Positions 55,771-64,000 of a stretch of 64,000 nucleotides of DNA are shown in pieces. A program made the translations under genes and the position numbers. This DNA is from Nitrospirota bacterium (GTDB lineage Bacteria; Nitrospirota; JACRHL01): NCBI GenBank assembly GCA_016212085.1, contig JACRHL010000021.1, positions 1 to 64,000 on the forward strand, in the 5' to 3' direction. The notes under the pieces are model-generated. The model worked only from the letters and a program-made list of their open reading frames with translations, was not told where the DNA came from and ran no database searches. Numbering within the stretch: position 1 is the stretch's first letter; each line of letters begins with the position of its first letter.

Positions 55771-55847
55771 GGTGGGGCGGGGTGGGGCCACGAGGTTCTC
55801 CCCCAATCTGACCGGCGAGCCCGTACCATCCGGCGCCCCGCCCCACC
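55771..55847 (+). ncRNA. Riboswitch-like structured motif, copy 2
   Basis: The closing stem GGTGGGGCGGGG/CCCCGCCCCACC surrounds GGGGCCACG-A-GGTTCTCCCCCA, ACCGGCGAGCCC and TCCGGCG, the same interior as copy 1 with different stem sequence. It starts where the promoter at 55735 would begin transcription. Some 250 bases downstream lies a gene for a 30-residue membrane peptide. From memory the interior vaguely recalls ion-sensing riboswitches such as the DUF1646 motif, but I cannot confirm that alignment. Confidence 0.6.
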
Positions 55848-56095
55848 ACCCCACGGCCGGGCGGCGCGGTGGAGGCCGGTCTGCCCTTTCCGTGCATTTT
55901 TGTGACAAAAGGCAGTCCGAAACCGTTCCCGGGCGTGCTATGCTCCGGCCCTCGGGTGGCCGCCGGGGTGCGGAGGGCCGCCGCCGCGGCATTCCATGTG
56001 GAATGGCCCGGAGCTTGCACTTGGATTTTGGTTGGATCCTGTGTCTGCGAGTGCCGCCCGTGGCGGCCAAACCCCAGTCGGAGATTCGCCCGATC
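55848..56095. other. Leader between motif copy 2 and a small peptide gene
   Basis: The stretch contains an imperfect hairpin CTGCCCTTT...AAAAGGCAG (about 55879-55914) and a -10-like TATGCT near 55939. It could be an expression platform or a second promoter. No credible larger gene is seen. Confidence 0.4.
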
Positions 56096-56188
56096 ATGAT
56101 GCAATCCCGCTCCATGCTGGCCCAGCTCATTTGCGCCACCTGCTTCACCCTGCTGTCCATGGCCTGGCTGCTGATCCTGGTCGCCTGA
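56096..56188 (+). CDS. 30-residue membrane peptide
   Basis: The frame encodes MMQSRSMLAQLICATCFTLL then SMAWLLILVA, one membrane helix with two Cys. Its end (SMAWLLILVA) resembles the peptide at 53108 (FSIWLILV). GGAG lies 12 bases before the first ATG. It is the first frame after two riboswitch-like motifs, so it may be their regulated gene. Function is unknown. Confidence 0.45.
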   Translation: MMQSRSMLAQLICATCFTLLSMAWLLILVA

Positions 56189-56389
56189 GCGCCCTTTTGC
56201 GGCGCCCCTCGTAACCTGCCGGCCCGCGCCCCGGCGGCCCGCCCCCGCCCAGCCCCGCTCCCCATCCCCCCCGTGTAATATCCGGCATCGGCGCCGAAAA
56301 ATATTCACACCCCCCGCCGATTTTTCGCCCCCGCCCTGACCGTTATCATGTGACCCCCGCCCGCCCCGTGCTGGAATGCGGATATGGGC
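56189..56389. other. Intergenic region, nothing recognised
   Basis: C-rich sequence with a short AT-rich patch (about 56295-56310 and 56340-56350). No gene, terminator or repeat is supported apart from the repeat copy D that begins at 56390. Confidence 0.35.
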
Positions 56390-56501
56390 GGGTACCTCTC
56401 AAAACTGTCGCGAGCGGTCCGAGCGCAAGCCGCCCCGAGTGGAGCGGCGCTGCCACGCCGCGCAGGACCCGAAACATATCGCGGTGATAGGAGAGGTGCC
56501 C
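56390..56501. repeat. 112-bp internally deleted copy D of the palindromic repeat
   Basis: It begins GGGTACCTCTCAAAAC and ends GAGAGGTGCCC. The start, the GTCGCGAGCGG stretch and the apical TATC-N5-GATA match copy A. The right half between the apical hairpin and the terminal arm, including CAACGCAGC, is missing. The CAAGGCG region is also replaced by a longer GC-rich stretch. The one mismatch in the arms is a G-T pair. Confidence 0.85.
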
Positions 56502-56730
56502 ACCCGCCGGTGGCGCGGCGGGCACCACCCCGGACGGATGGCGCGGCCGGCCCCCCGGCCCACGCGTCGCGCGCGTCCCCCGTTCCCGCCCACGCCTGAG
56601 GGCGGCCCCGCGCCCCGCCGGCGCATCCGTGCGGCGGACCGGGCGGGATGCGGGGGCCGCCATGCGTTCGCGCCAACACCATGCCGGAGGGGCCCGGCGC
56701 ACCGGGCACCGGAATCAAGGAACCCGTGTC
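56502..56730. other. Intergenic region, no gene seen
   Basis: Very GC-rich DNA between repeat D and a small peptide gene. The frames crossing it are Pro/Arg-rich and not credible proteins. The ATCAAGGAACCC at 56713-56724 supplies the ribosome site for the following gene. Confidence 0.35.
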
Positions 56731-56889
56731 ATGGAACGAACCCTGTTGTGGAGGCGTTTCGTCGCCGTGTCCGTCTTCATCGCCGCCCTGGCGGCCCTGG
56801 CGTGGTTCACCGGCTGTGCCATCTGCCCCGCCCCCGCCCTGGCCGGCGTACCCGCCGGGGCCGCGCGGGTGGCGCACTTGCTGCCATAG
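56731..56889 (+). CDS. 52-residue membrane or exported peptide
   Basis: MERTLLWRRFVAVSVFIAAL leads into a hydrophobic helix to about residue 27, followed by TGCAICPAPALAGVPAGAAR. The FTGCAIC segment could be a weak lipobox or a CxxC pair. An AAGGA ribosome site precedes the ATG. No family is recognised. Confidence 0.5.
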   Translation: MERTLLWRRFVAVSVFIAALAALAWFTGCAICPAPALAGVPAGAARVAHLLP

Positions 56890-56901
56890 GGCGCCGGGGA
56901 C

Positions 56902-56937
56902 AAAAAAAGGGGGGAGCCCCGTGGCGGGACTCCCCCC
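56902..56937 (-). terminator. Intrinsic terminator of the DUF4382-like gene
   Basis: On the minus strand GGGGGGAGTCCCG...CGGGGCTCCCCCC is followed by seven T. It lies 34 bases beyond the stop of the large lipoprotein gene and fits an intrinsic terminator for it. Confidence 0.8.
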
Positions 56938-56970
56938 GATGCCGGCCGTCCGTGGCCGGAAGTGGCCAGC

Positions 56971-58893
56971 CTACATGCCGAACAGGCGCTTGGCCAGGCC
57001 CGGCGGCATCCGCACCGGGTCCGGGCCGCCGGCGGCCCGGCGCAGATTCACCACCACCACGTCGGCGGTGAAGGTGGCCGTGGGCCCGTCCCAGGCGCCG
57101 TGGGCGGTCAGGTGGCGGCCCGCCGCGCCGTTCGCCAGGGCCGCGTCCAGCGCCGCCTGGAAGGTGGCGAAATCACCGAACACCCGGAGCGCGCCGCCCG
57201 CTTGCAGGGCGTACCTGCCGCCCTCCGCCGCCGGGACGACGCGGGCATCGGCGCCCAGGCCGGCCAGGTCGATCACCGCCCCCGCAACCACCACGTGGTG
57301 GCGGTGGGGGCTGGCGGACAGGTCGGGCACCAGGCCGCCGGGGGCGCTGACGGTGAACGGGGTGAGGTCCGCCGGGTGCCACTGGATGGTCAGGTTGGCG
57401 CGCGGCTCCGGCTCCACGGGCGGCTGGGCCAAACTCATGGCCAAAAAGTCCGGCGGCGCGGCGCCGAACGGCGCGGTGAGGCCGCGCACGCCCACCGGAT
57501 CGCCCGCCGCCAGGGCCGACAGGTCCAGGGCCCCCGTGTCCACCCGGTAGGCGGCGGGGTCCGAGTCGTCCGCCGGGGTGGCGCCGGTGCCGGCGAAGTC
57601 GTAGATGTCCACCGGGCGGCCGTTGAGGGCGCGCAGGTCGAGGGTGAGGGTGCCGGCGGTGGTGGCCACCACCAGGCCGTGGGCGTGGGAGACCTCGATC
57701 CGCGCCTTGCCCTGGGTGGCATCCAGGGTGGGCGTGACGGACAGGTCGGCGGCGATGACGGCCGCCGTCTCCAGCAGGTCGCCCACCACGGTCACGCGGC
57801 CGCCCACGGACAGGTCGGCCGGGGTCATGGGCGCGCCCAGGGGGCCGGTGACGATCGTGTCCGGGCCGATGAGCACGGTGAGGGTGTCGCGCAGCAGGTC
57901 GGGCCGGCCGACGCCGCTGTCGAAGGACAGGACGGCGCCGCGCAGGGTGAGCTGGTCGCCCAGGCGGCTGGTCAGCACGCCGTGGGCCACGTCACGCTGG
58001 CCCCAGGGCACGCTGGAGCCGGCGCGCACCGTGCTCGCCAGCATGTGGCGCAGGGCGCGCTGCACCTGGCCGAAGGCCACCACCGGGCTGCCCGGCTCCA
58101 GGGCGGCCAGCGCCGCCAGGCCGTCGGCCCCGGTGTAGGCCACGCCGTCGATCTCGAAGGCCGTCTGCCCGTCCACCGCCACCGGGAAGTCGCCGAAGCG
58201 GTGCGCCGCCCCGTGGTGGCCGAAGGGCCGCACGTGCAGGGTGAACTCCGAATTGTCCAGGTCCACCCGGTCCAGCAGGCCGCGCAGGCGGTGGGGCTTG
58301 GCGAAGTCGGCATCCACCTCGGCCAGCAGCACCGGGTCGACGGTGACCACCGGCGCCGCCGGGATGGTGAGGTCCACGGCATTGGTGGCCGCCAGGTCGA
58401 AGTCGAACACCACGTGGGCGGGCACGCCGGGGCGGATCAGGATGTGGTCCATCTCCTCCAGCTGCACCGCCATGGTCACCTGGGCCAGGGGGTTGCCGTC
58501 CGCATCCACCAGGGTGGCGGGGGTGGCGGCGCCGGCCACCTCGACCTGCACGTCGGCGGAGGTGTAGTCGAGCACCATCTCGGCGCCGGTGTAGACGCCG
58601 TCCGGCACCATGGCGGCGGTGAGGAATTCGGTCATCTCGGTGTACTGGGCGAAGTCCACGCGGGTGGACAGGGGCAGCACCTGCACCTGGGTGCCGTCGG
58701 CGCGGCTCAGGGTGAGGGAGGTCACGTCCACCTGATAGGCGAGAAAATCGCCATCGGCGTCGGTGAGGCCGATGACCACCTCGCCCAGCCCGGTGGCGCC
58801 GCCGCCACAGCCCGGCAGCAGCGGCACGGCGGCCAGGGCCAGGGCGGCGCCCAGCGCGGCGAGCGCGCGGCGCATGCGGGAGAATACGTTCAC
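56971..58893 (-). CDS. Large lipoprotein with a DUF4382-like N-terminal domain
   Basis: The 640-residue protein has a lipoprotein signal (ALALAAVPLLPGCGGGATGL). Residues 35-190 (GEVVIGLTDADGDFLAYQVD, VTSLTLSRADGTQVQVLPLS, VPDGVYTGAEMVLDYTSADV) match the DUF4382 pattern, a carbohydrate-binding-like beta-sandwich. The remainder is several strand-rich repeats such as VDLDNSEFTLHVRPFGHH and GGRVTVVGDLLETAAVIAAD, resembling DUF5666-type OB-like modules. Surface or periplasmic location is likely; function is unknown. It is followed by a strong terminator. Confidence 0.75.
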   Translation of the reverse strand: MNVFSRMRRALAALGAALALAAVPLLPGCGGGATGLGEVVIGLTDADGDFLAYQVDVTSLTLSRADGTQVQVLPLSTRVDFAQYTEMTEFLTAAMVPDGVYTGAEMVLDYTSADVQVEVAGAATPATLVDADGNPLAQVTMAVQLEEMDHILIRPGVPAHVVFDFDLAATNAVDLTIPAAPVVTVDPVLLAEVDADFAKPHRLRGLLDRVDLDNSEFTLHVRPFGHHGAAHRFGDFPVAVDGQTAFEIDGVAYTGADGLAALAALEPGSPVVAFGQVQRALRHMLASTVRAGSSVPWGQRDVAHGVLTSRLGDQLTLRGAVLSFDSGVGRPDLLRDTLTVLIGPDTIVTGPLGAPMTPADLSVGGRVTVVGDLLETAAVIAADLSVTPTLDATQGKARIEVSHAHGLVVATTAGTLTLDLRALNGRPVDIYDFAGTGATPADDSDPAAYRVDTGALDLSALAAGDPVGVRGLTAPFGAAPPDFLAMSLAQPPVEPEPRANLTIQWHPADLTPFTVSAPGGLVPDLSASPHRHHVVVAGAVIDLAGLGADARVVPAAEGGRYALQAGGALRVFGDFATFQAALDAALANGAAGRHLTAHGAWDGPTATFTADVVVVNLRRAAGGPDPVRMPPGLAKRLFGM

Positions 58894-59080
58894 GGCAGAA
58901 CCTCCTTGTCCGTTGCCCCCATGGGGGCGTTTGCAGAAAACCGGCGCGGGGAAAAATCACCCGCATGGCCCCAACAACGCGCGAACCGCCCCGGCGGTTG
59001 ACGCGGCCCGCCGTTTTTTTTGCCCCGCCCCCCCGTTCCGCGCCGCCGGGACATGACATCGCCCCCCGTTTTTGGCCAGA

Positions 59081-59674
59081 ATGGGTGTTATGTGTGTCCA
59101 CCCCGCCGCCCCGCGCCCGCCGCTCCGCCGTTTTTGGGCCGGGCTCCTCGCCCTGGCGCTGGCCGTGGCGGTCCCCGGCGCCGCCCTGGCGAACCACCCC
59201 AGCGCGCCGCACCACGACCACGACCATTACGGGGTGTTCTGGGCCGGCCACCTGGCGGGGCCGGATGACGACTTCGCCGAGCTTCAGGGCTTCGCCAAGT
59301 GGCCGCTGCCGTGGCACGGCACCCGCAAGGACGGCTGGCACTGGGAGAGCGCCCTGTGGGCCACCGCCGGACCGGTGTCCGTGAACGGCGACCAGGGCTG
59401 GATGGTGGGCGCGGGGCCGCTGCTGCGCCTGCTCACCCCCGGCACGCGCTTCTACGGCAGCCTGGGCATCCGCCCGGTGATCCTGTCGCGGGAGCGGTTT
59501 GGCAACCTGGACCTGGGCTACCGGCTGGAGTTCATCAGCCACGCCGGCGGCGGCGTGTACCTGACGGAGCGCCTGAGCGTGGGCTACCGCATCCAGCATA
59601 TCTCCAACGCCGGCCTGTCCGACACCAATCCGGGCATCAACCTGTTCATCATCCAGGCGGGGTGGAACCTGTAG
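59081..59674 (+). CDS. PagL-like lipid A deacylase / acyloxyacyl hydrolase family
   Basis: The 197-residue protein has a signal peptide (LLALALAVAVPGAALA) and an eight-strand barrel-like pattern. The C-terminal YRIQHISNAGLSDTNPGINL carries the His-x-Ser pair of PagL (H-x-S-N-x-G-x(4)-NPG). A His-rich stretch HPSAPHHDHDHYG follows the signal. PagL removes the 3-O-acyl chain from lipid A in the outer membrane. The Glu of the triad is not certain. The start is unclear (ATG at 59081 or 59090); neither has a good ribosome site. Confidence 0.82.
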   Translation: MGVMCVHPAAPRPPLRRFWAGLLALALAVAVPGAALANHPSAPHHDHDHYGVFWAGHLAGPDDDFAELQGFAKWPLPWHGTRKDGWHWESALWATAGPVSVNGDQGWMVGAGPLLRLLTPGTRFYGSLGIRPVILSRERFGNLDLGYRLEFISHAGGGVYLTERLSVGYRIQHISNAGLSDTNPGINLFIIQAGWNL

Positions 59675-59725
59675 CCCTCGCGGGCGGCCTCCGGGCGCGC
59701 TAGAATGGTTTTTTACGGAATCGCC

Positions 59726-60940
<1,215 letters not shown>

Positions 60941-61084
60941 CCCTTCCCGCTTGCAATCTCCCGGACCGGGTGCTATCTGGTTAAGCCTGACGCGCCACCG
61001 GCCCATCCAAGCCCGGCGGCCGGCGGCCGGAACCACGAACGGGGCGCCTCCAGTCGCGAGCGCCCCCGAGGGGGGAGGGTTCTC

Positions 61085-61192
61085 ATGGCCGTGTTCCACC
61101 TGCCGACGGTTTCCGGCGCCTACCGCCGCATCGCCACCTGCCCGCTGGCGCTCATCCACGCCCTGTTCGGCGCGTACCTGATCCTGCGATGA
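61085..61192 (+). CDS. 35-residue peptide, unknown
   Basis: MAVFHLPTVSGAYRRIATCP is followed by LALIHALFGAYLILR, a short amphipathic or membrane helix. A strong GGGGAGGG ribosome site precedes the ATG. An upstream hairpin GGGCGCCTC...GAGCGCCC (about 61040-61063) sits in the leader. No family is recognised; the ribosome site is the main support. Confidence 0.45.
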   Translation: MAVFHLPTVSGAYRRIATCPLALIHALFGAYLILR

Positions 61193-61445
61193 CGTGAACA
61201 CCCGGCGCCGGGGCGCGGGGCGCCGCCCCCCCCTTCGCCGCCCGCACACCCCGGAACGGGCGGCGCCGCTCCGGCCCCGGCGCGCGATGCGCCCGCCGGC
61301 GAGGGGCCGCTCCGGACCCCGTTGTGGCACCCCCGCCAACCGGCGCCGGCGGCGGTTTGTTCCCGGCCGCATTTTTTTTCGAAAAACCGGCCGGCGCCGC
61401 CGCCCCCTGGCGAATTTTGCGCGCCGACCGATTACCATAGGGGCC

Positions 61446-62945
61446 ATGGGCAATCCGGACCGCAAAGGCTACTACCGTATCCTGGGGGTGGACCCGTCCG
61501 CCTCGGCGGAGGCCGTCAAGAAGGCCTACCGCCAGCGCTCCAAGGAGCTGCACCCGGACCACAACAAGCGCATGGGCGCCGACATCCAGTTCGCCGCCCT
61601 GAACGACGCCTACCGCGTCCTCTCCGACCCGGACACCCGCGCCCGCTACGACACCACCGGCCTGGAGCGCGAGGCCCCCGGCGGCGGCGAGACCGGGCGC
61701 GAGGTGGGCACGCCGGTGCCCTGCGGCCGCTGCGGCCGGGTGAGCGCCCAGCCGCGCTACGTGATCTTCCACCAGGTGGTCGGCCGCCTGAGGGACGCGG
61801 CGGTGGACAGCGTGCAGGGCATCTACTGCGCCCGCTGCGCCCGCGACGTGGCCATGACCGCCTCGCTGTTCACCTGGGCGCTGGGGTGGTGGGCCTGGAA
61901 CGGGCCGCCGCGCACCCTGCGCGCCATCCGCAACAACATGCGCGGCGGCCAGCGCCCCGCCGCCGCCAACCACCGGCTGCTGGTCTACCAGGCCCAGGCC
62001 TTCGAGCAGGCCGGCAAGGCGCCCCTGGCCCGCGCCCTGGCCAGGGAGGCCCTGGAGATCGACCCGCACGGCGACCTGGCCGCCCTGGCCCGGCGCATCA
62101 TGGGCCCGGACGACGACGAGGTGCCGCAGCTCAAGGACCAGTGGAGCCCCGACCCGCTGGCCATGCTGGGCCAGCTCATGCCCGGCATCGTCCTGCTGGT
62201 GGCGCTGCTGGTGCTGGTGCCCGACTGGCACCGCCCCGCCGGGCCGCCGCCCGGCCCCCATGCCGGTTCCATGCTGCCCGGCGCCCCCCCCGCGCCGCGC
62301 CCGGACAGCGAGCACGCGGCCCACATCACCGCCGACGGGGTGATCCTGCGGGTGGCCCCCGGCGACGCCCAGGCCGCCCTGGCCACCCTGGGCCGCTTCG
62401 AGGACGTGACGCGCCTGGAGCGCCTGGGCGGCGGCTGGGTGCGGGTGCGCGCCGGCGACCTGGAGGGCTACGTGCGCCCGGACCAGCTCGCCGGCGGCTA
62501 CGGCAGCGTGGCGCTGGCCGCCTGGTGCGCCGAGAGCCTGGGCGACCGCCCCGGCAACGGCCAGGTGTTCACCCGCGCGGGCCAGGGGCCGCACACGGTC
62601 AAGGCCGCCAACCACACCCAGGCGGACGCCCTGGTGAAGCTGAAGGACGACGCCGGCCGCACGGTGCTGGCCTTCTACCTGTGGGCAGGGGCCGAGGCCA
62701 CCGTGGGGGGCGTGCCGGAGGGGGCCTTCCAGACCGTGTTCGCCCTGGGCCGGCGCTTCTCCAACGGCTGCGTGACCTTCATGGAGCGCCACGACACCCT
62801 GGCGCTGGTCGACCCCGTCGACCTCCACACCCCCCTGGGCCCGGATACGGGCGGCGCCCTCTACGCCATGGAGGCGCGCCTGGCCCTCACCCCCGCCGGC
62901 GCGGGCGCCGTGCCCATCGACCCGGTGGCCTTCGCCACGGACTGA
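61446..62945 (+). CDS. J-domain membrane protein with Cys pairs and an SH3-like region
   Basis: This 499-residue protein starts with a J domain (GYYRILGVDPSASAEAVKKA, HPDHNK with the HPD tripeptide, YRVLSDPDTRARYD). CGRC and CARC pairs (about 95-140) may bind zinc. A TPR-like stretch (LLVYQAQAFEQAGKAPLARA), one membrane helix (MLGQLMPGIVLLVALLVLVP, about 239-258) and a Pro-rich linker follow. Next is an SH3-like segment (LERLGGGWVRVRAGDLEGYV), then a strand-rich C-terminal domain. It should recruit DnaK at the membrane. The combination is uncommon; the substrate is unknown. Confidence 0.82.
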   Translation: MGNPDRKGYYRILGVDPSASAEAVKKAYRQRSKELHPDHNKRMGADIQFAALNDAYRVLSDPDTRARYDTTGLEREAPGGGETGREVGTPVPCGRCGRVSAQPRYVIFHQVVGRLRDAAVDSVQGIYCARCARDVAMTASLFTWALGWWAWNGPPRTLRAIRNNMRGGQRPAAANHRLLVYQAQAFEQAGKAPLARALAREALEIDPHGDLAALARRIMGPDDDEVPQLKDQWSPDPLAMLGQLMPGIVLLVALLVLVPDWHRPAGPPPGPHAGSMLPGAPPAPRPDSEHAAHITADGVILRVAPGDAQAALATLGRFEDVTRLERLGGGWVRVRAGDLEGYVRPDQLAGGYGSVALAAWCAESLGDRPGNGQVFTRAGQGPHTVKAANHTQADALVKLKDDAGRTVLAFYLWAGAEATVGGVPEGAFQTVFALGRRFSNGCVTFMERHDTLALVDPVDLHTPLGPDTGGALYAMEARLALTPAGAGAVPIDPVAFATD

Positions 62946-63034
62946 CGGGGAGGTCGGTGCCGCGCCGGGCTGCCATCCGTCACACAATCCGCTAGGCTTG
63001 AGGGGAACGGAATCATCGAGCACCAGGAGGCGGC

Positions 63035-63244
63035 ATGAACGACCACGTTTACAAGCATATCGAACTCACCGGCACGTCCGCGGACGGCATCGAGGCGGCG
63101 GTCGGCAACGCGCTGGCGGTGGCGGCGCTCAGCGTGCGCCACATGCGCTGGCTGGAGGTGATCGACACCCGCGCCCACATCGAGGGGGGGCGCGTGGACC
63201 AGTGGCAGGTGACCGTGCGCATCGCCTTCACCGTCGAGAGCTGA
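63035..63244 (+). CDS. Dodecin family flavin-binding protein
   Basis: The 69-residue protein matches dodecin: [60 protein letters not shown]. The Trp in RHMRWLEV corresponds to the flavin-stacking residue. Dodecins assemble as hollow dodecamers that store FMN/FAD or lumichrome. AGGAGG lies eight bases before the ATG. Confidence 0.93.
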   Translation: MNDHVYKHIELTGTSADGIEAAVGNALAVAALSVRHMRWLEVIDTRAHIEGGRVDQWQVTVRIAFTVES

Positions 63245-63684
63245 GGGCCCCGCTTAACGCCCCGCCCCCCCAAGCCGACGAAAGCCGTGGGGGCGGGGCG
63301 GGCTCGGGTCCCCCGGAGGGGGCCGTGCCAGGGGGGTGGGGCGGGGGCCGCCGCCCGCCCGGCCGGGTGGAAATCCGGAAAAAATCCGGCACCCGGTGGC
63401 CCGGACGAACGCTTGCCGTGCGCGGCACCCCGCCCAACAATCCATGAGGGTGCGGGAGGAAAACGCACCGGGGCGCCGGGGCACCGTTGAGCGCGGCGCC
63501 CCGCCGGCGGTTTCCCGTCCCGCGCGGGCTCCCGGACGGGAGGTTGCAAACGCCGTCCGGCGCCTGTTTCAACGGGAAACCGGGAACGCGCGGTGGCTTC
63601 CGGTCTCCCCTGGTTTCAAGCGCGTCGGCGCATGCAATCCGCCCCCCTGCGCCGGACGCACGCCGGAAAACCCCCGGCGCCCGG
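63245..63684. other. Intergenic region with GC hairpins
   Basis: These 440 bases contain no supported gene. GGGGCGGGGCGGGC-type runs face CCGCCC-type runs, and GGCGCC...GGCGCC palindromes occur near 63472-63505. It lies between the convergent dodecin and peroxiredoxin genes and probably contains terminators for both. Confidence 0.4.
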
Positions 63685-64000
63685 TCAGCGGTTGGGCTGC
63701 GGCGTCATGCGCAGGTACGGCTTGAGCTCCGTCCACCCCTTCGGGAAGCGCCGCTGCATCTCCTTCGGGTCCGTGAGGGCGGGCACGATCACGCACTCGC
63801 CGCCGTCGGTCCAGTCGGCGGGCGTGGCCACCTTGTAGGTGTCGGTGAGTTGCAGCGAGTCGATGACGCGCAGGATCTCGTCAAAATTGCGGCCGGTGCT
63901 GGGCGGATAGGTGAAGCTCAGCCGCAGCTTCTTGTTCGGGTCGATCACGAACACGGAGCGCACCGTGAAGGTGTCGCTGGTGTTGGGGTGGATCATCCCG
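63685..64000 (-). CDS. 1-Cys peroxiredoxin (Prx6 type), C-terminal part
   Basis: Only the last 104 residues are in the window; the gene continues past the right edge. They read SDTFTVRSVFVIDPNKKLRL, SFTYPPSTGRNFDEILRVID, SLQLTDTYKVATPADWTDGG, EMQRRFPKGWTELKPYLRMT and PQPNR. This is the end of the AhpC/TSA fold plus the 1-cysPrx C-terminal domain of the Prx6 subfamily, which reduces hydrogen peroxide and organic peroxides. The catalytic Cys lies outside the window. Confidence 0.92.
   Translation of the reverse strand, partial: GMIHPNTSDTFTVRSVFVIDPNKKLRLSFTYPPSTGRNFDEILRVIDSLQLTDTYKVATPADWTDGGECVIVPALTDPKEMQRRFPKGWTELKPYLRMTPQPNR

Noticed and set aside
55604-55847. Fluoride, guanidine (mini-ykkC) or c-di-GMP riboswitch
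   Set aside because: Individual words such as GTTC-CCC or CCACG recall these classes, but the remaining conserved positions I know for them are missing. Left unclassified.
56376-57071. Pro/Arg-rich 231-codon frame across repeat D
   Set aside because: It crosses a repeat and a terminator and overlaps two better-supported genes.

Overview
The window is a high-GC (roughly 70%) chromosomal segment of a proteobacterium. Gene content points to a gammaproteobacterium or close relative: MSHA-like pilus genes, FimT/PilV/PilW/PilX minor pilins, phoBR-pst, typA, DHC cytochrome, PagL-like deacylase and HemJ. I saw no rRNA, tRNA, CRISPR array, phage or transposase gene. The assignment is inference; no marker gene is present.

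Layout. (1) 1-141: start of an exported protein. (2) 1013-7255: minor-pilin operon behind a consensus sigma-54 promoter, including a PilW fused to about six Ig-like domains and a PilX-like protein with a CxxCH motif, followed by a diheme cytochrome (7372-8268). (3) 8.4-14.1 kb: PilZ protein, peptidyl-prolyl isomerase, three paralogous Cys-rich small proteins, VOC protein, TypA and two small membrane or exported proteins. (4) 14.4-21.2 kb: a three-gene phosphorelay, converging on a b561 / diheme cytochrome / PepSY / response regulator / kinase operon. (5) 21.5-28.5 kb: antiporter, HemJ, a lipoprotein, YnfA, an O-methyltransferase and a REC-GGDEF-EAL protein, with palindromic repeats between them. 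(6) 28.8-38.3 kb: MSHA/type II-like pilus operon (pilin, ATPase, platform, PilM/N-, PilO-, PilP-like, secretin-TPR fusion, second pilin). (7) 38.5-46.2 kb: phoB-phoR-porin-pstSCAB-phoU. (8) 46.3-64 kb: DoxX, a PilZ gene broken by a mobile element, P1 peptidase, further PilZ proteins, M48 protease, ArfB, globin, lipoproteins, PagL-like, FIST, a J-domain protein, dodecin and the end of a 1-Cys peroxiredoxin.

Themes. Two pilus systems share a Cys-rich C-terminal domain, so they may present related tip or adhesin structures. Six c-di-GMP proteins (four intact PilZ, one broken PilZ, one GGDEF-EAL) are present. PhoB-type promoters with identical geometry lie before phoB and before the porin gene.

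The least explained DNA is non-coding. A family of repeats of exactly 143 bp has 17-bp end arms that differ between copies yet stay complementary within each copy. A related unit lies inside the element that splits the PilZ gene. Two copies of a riboswitch-like structured motif, one with its own promoter and one followed by a terminator, stand before a small membrane peptide gene.
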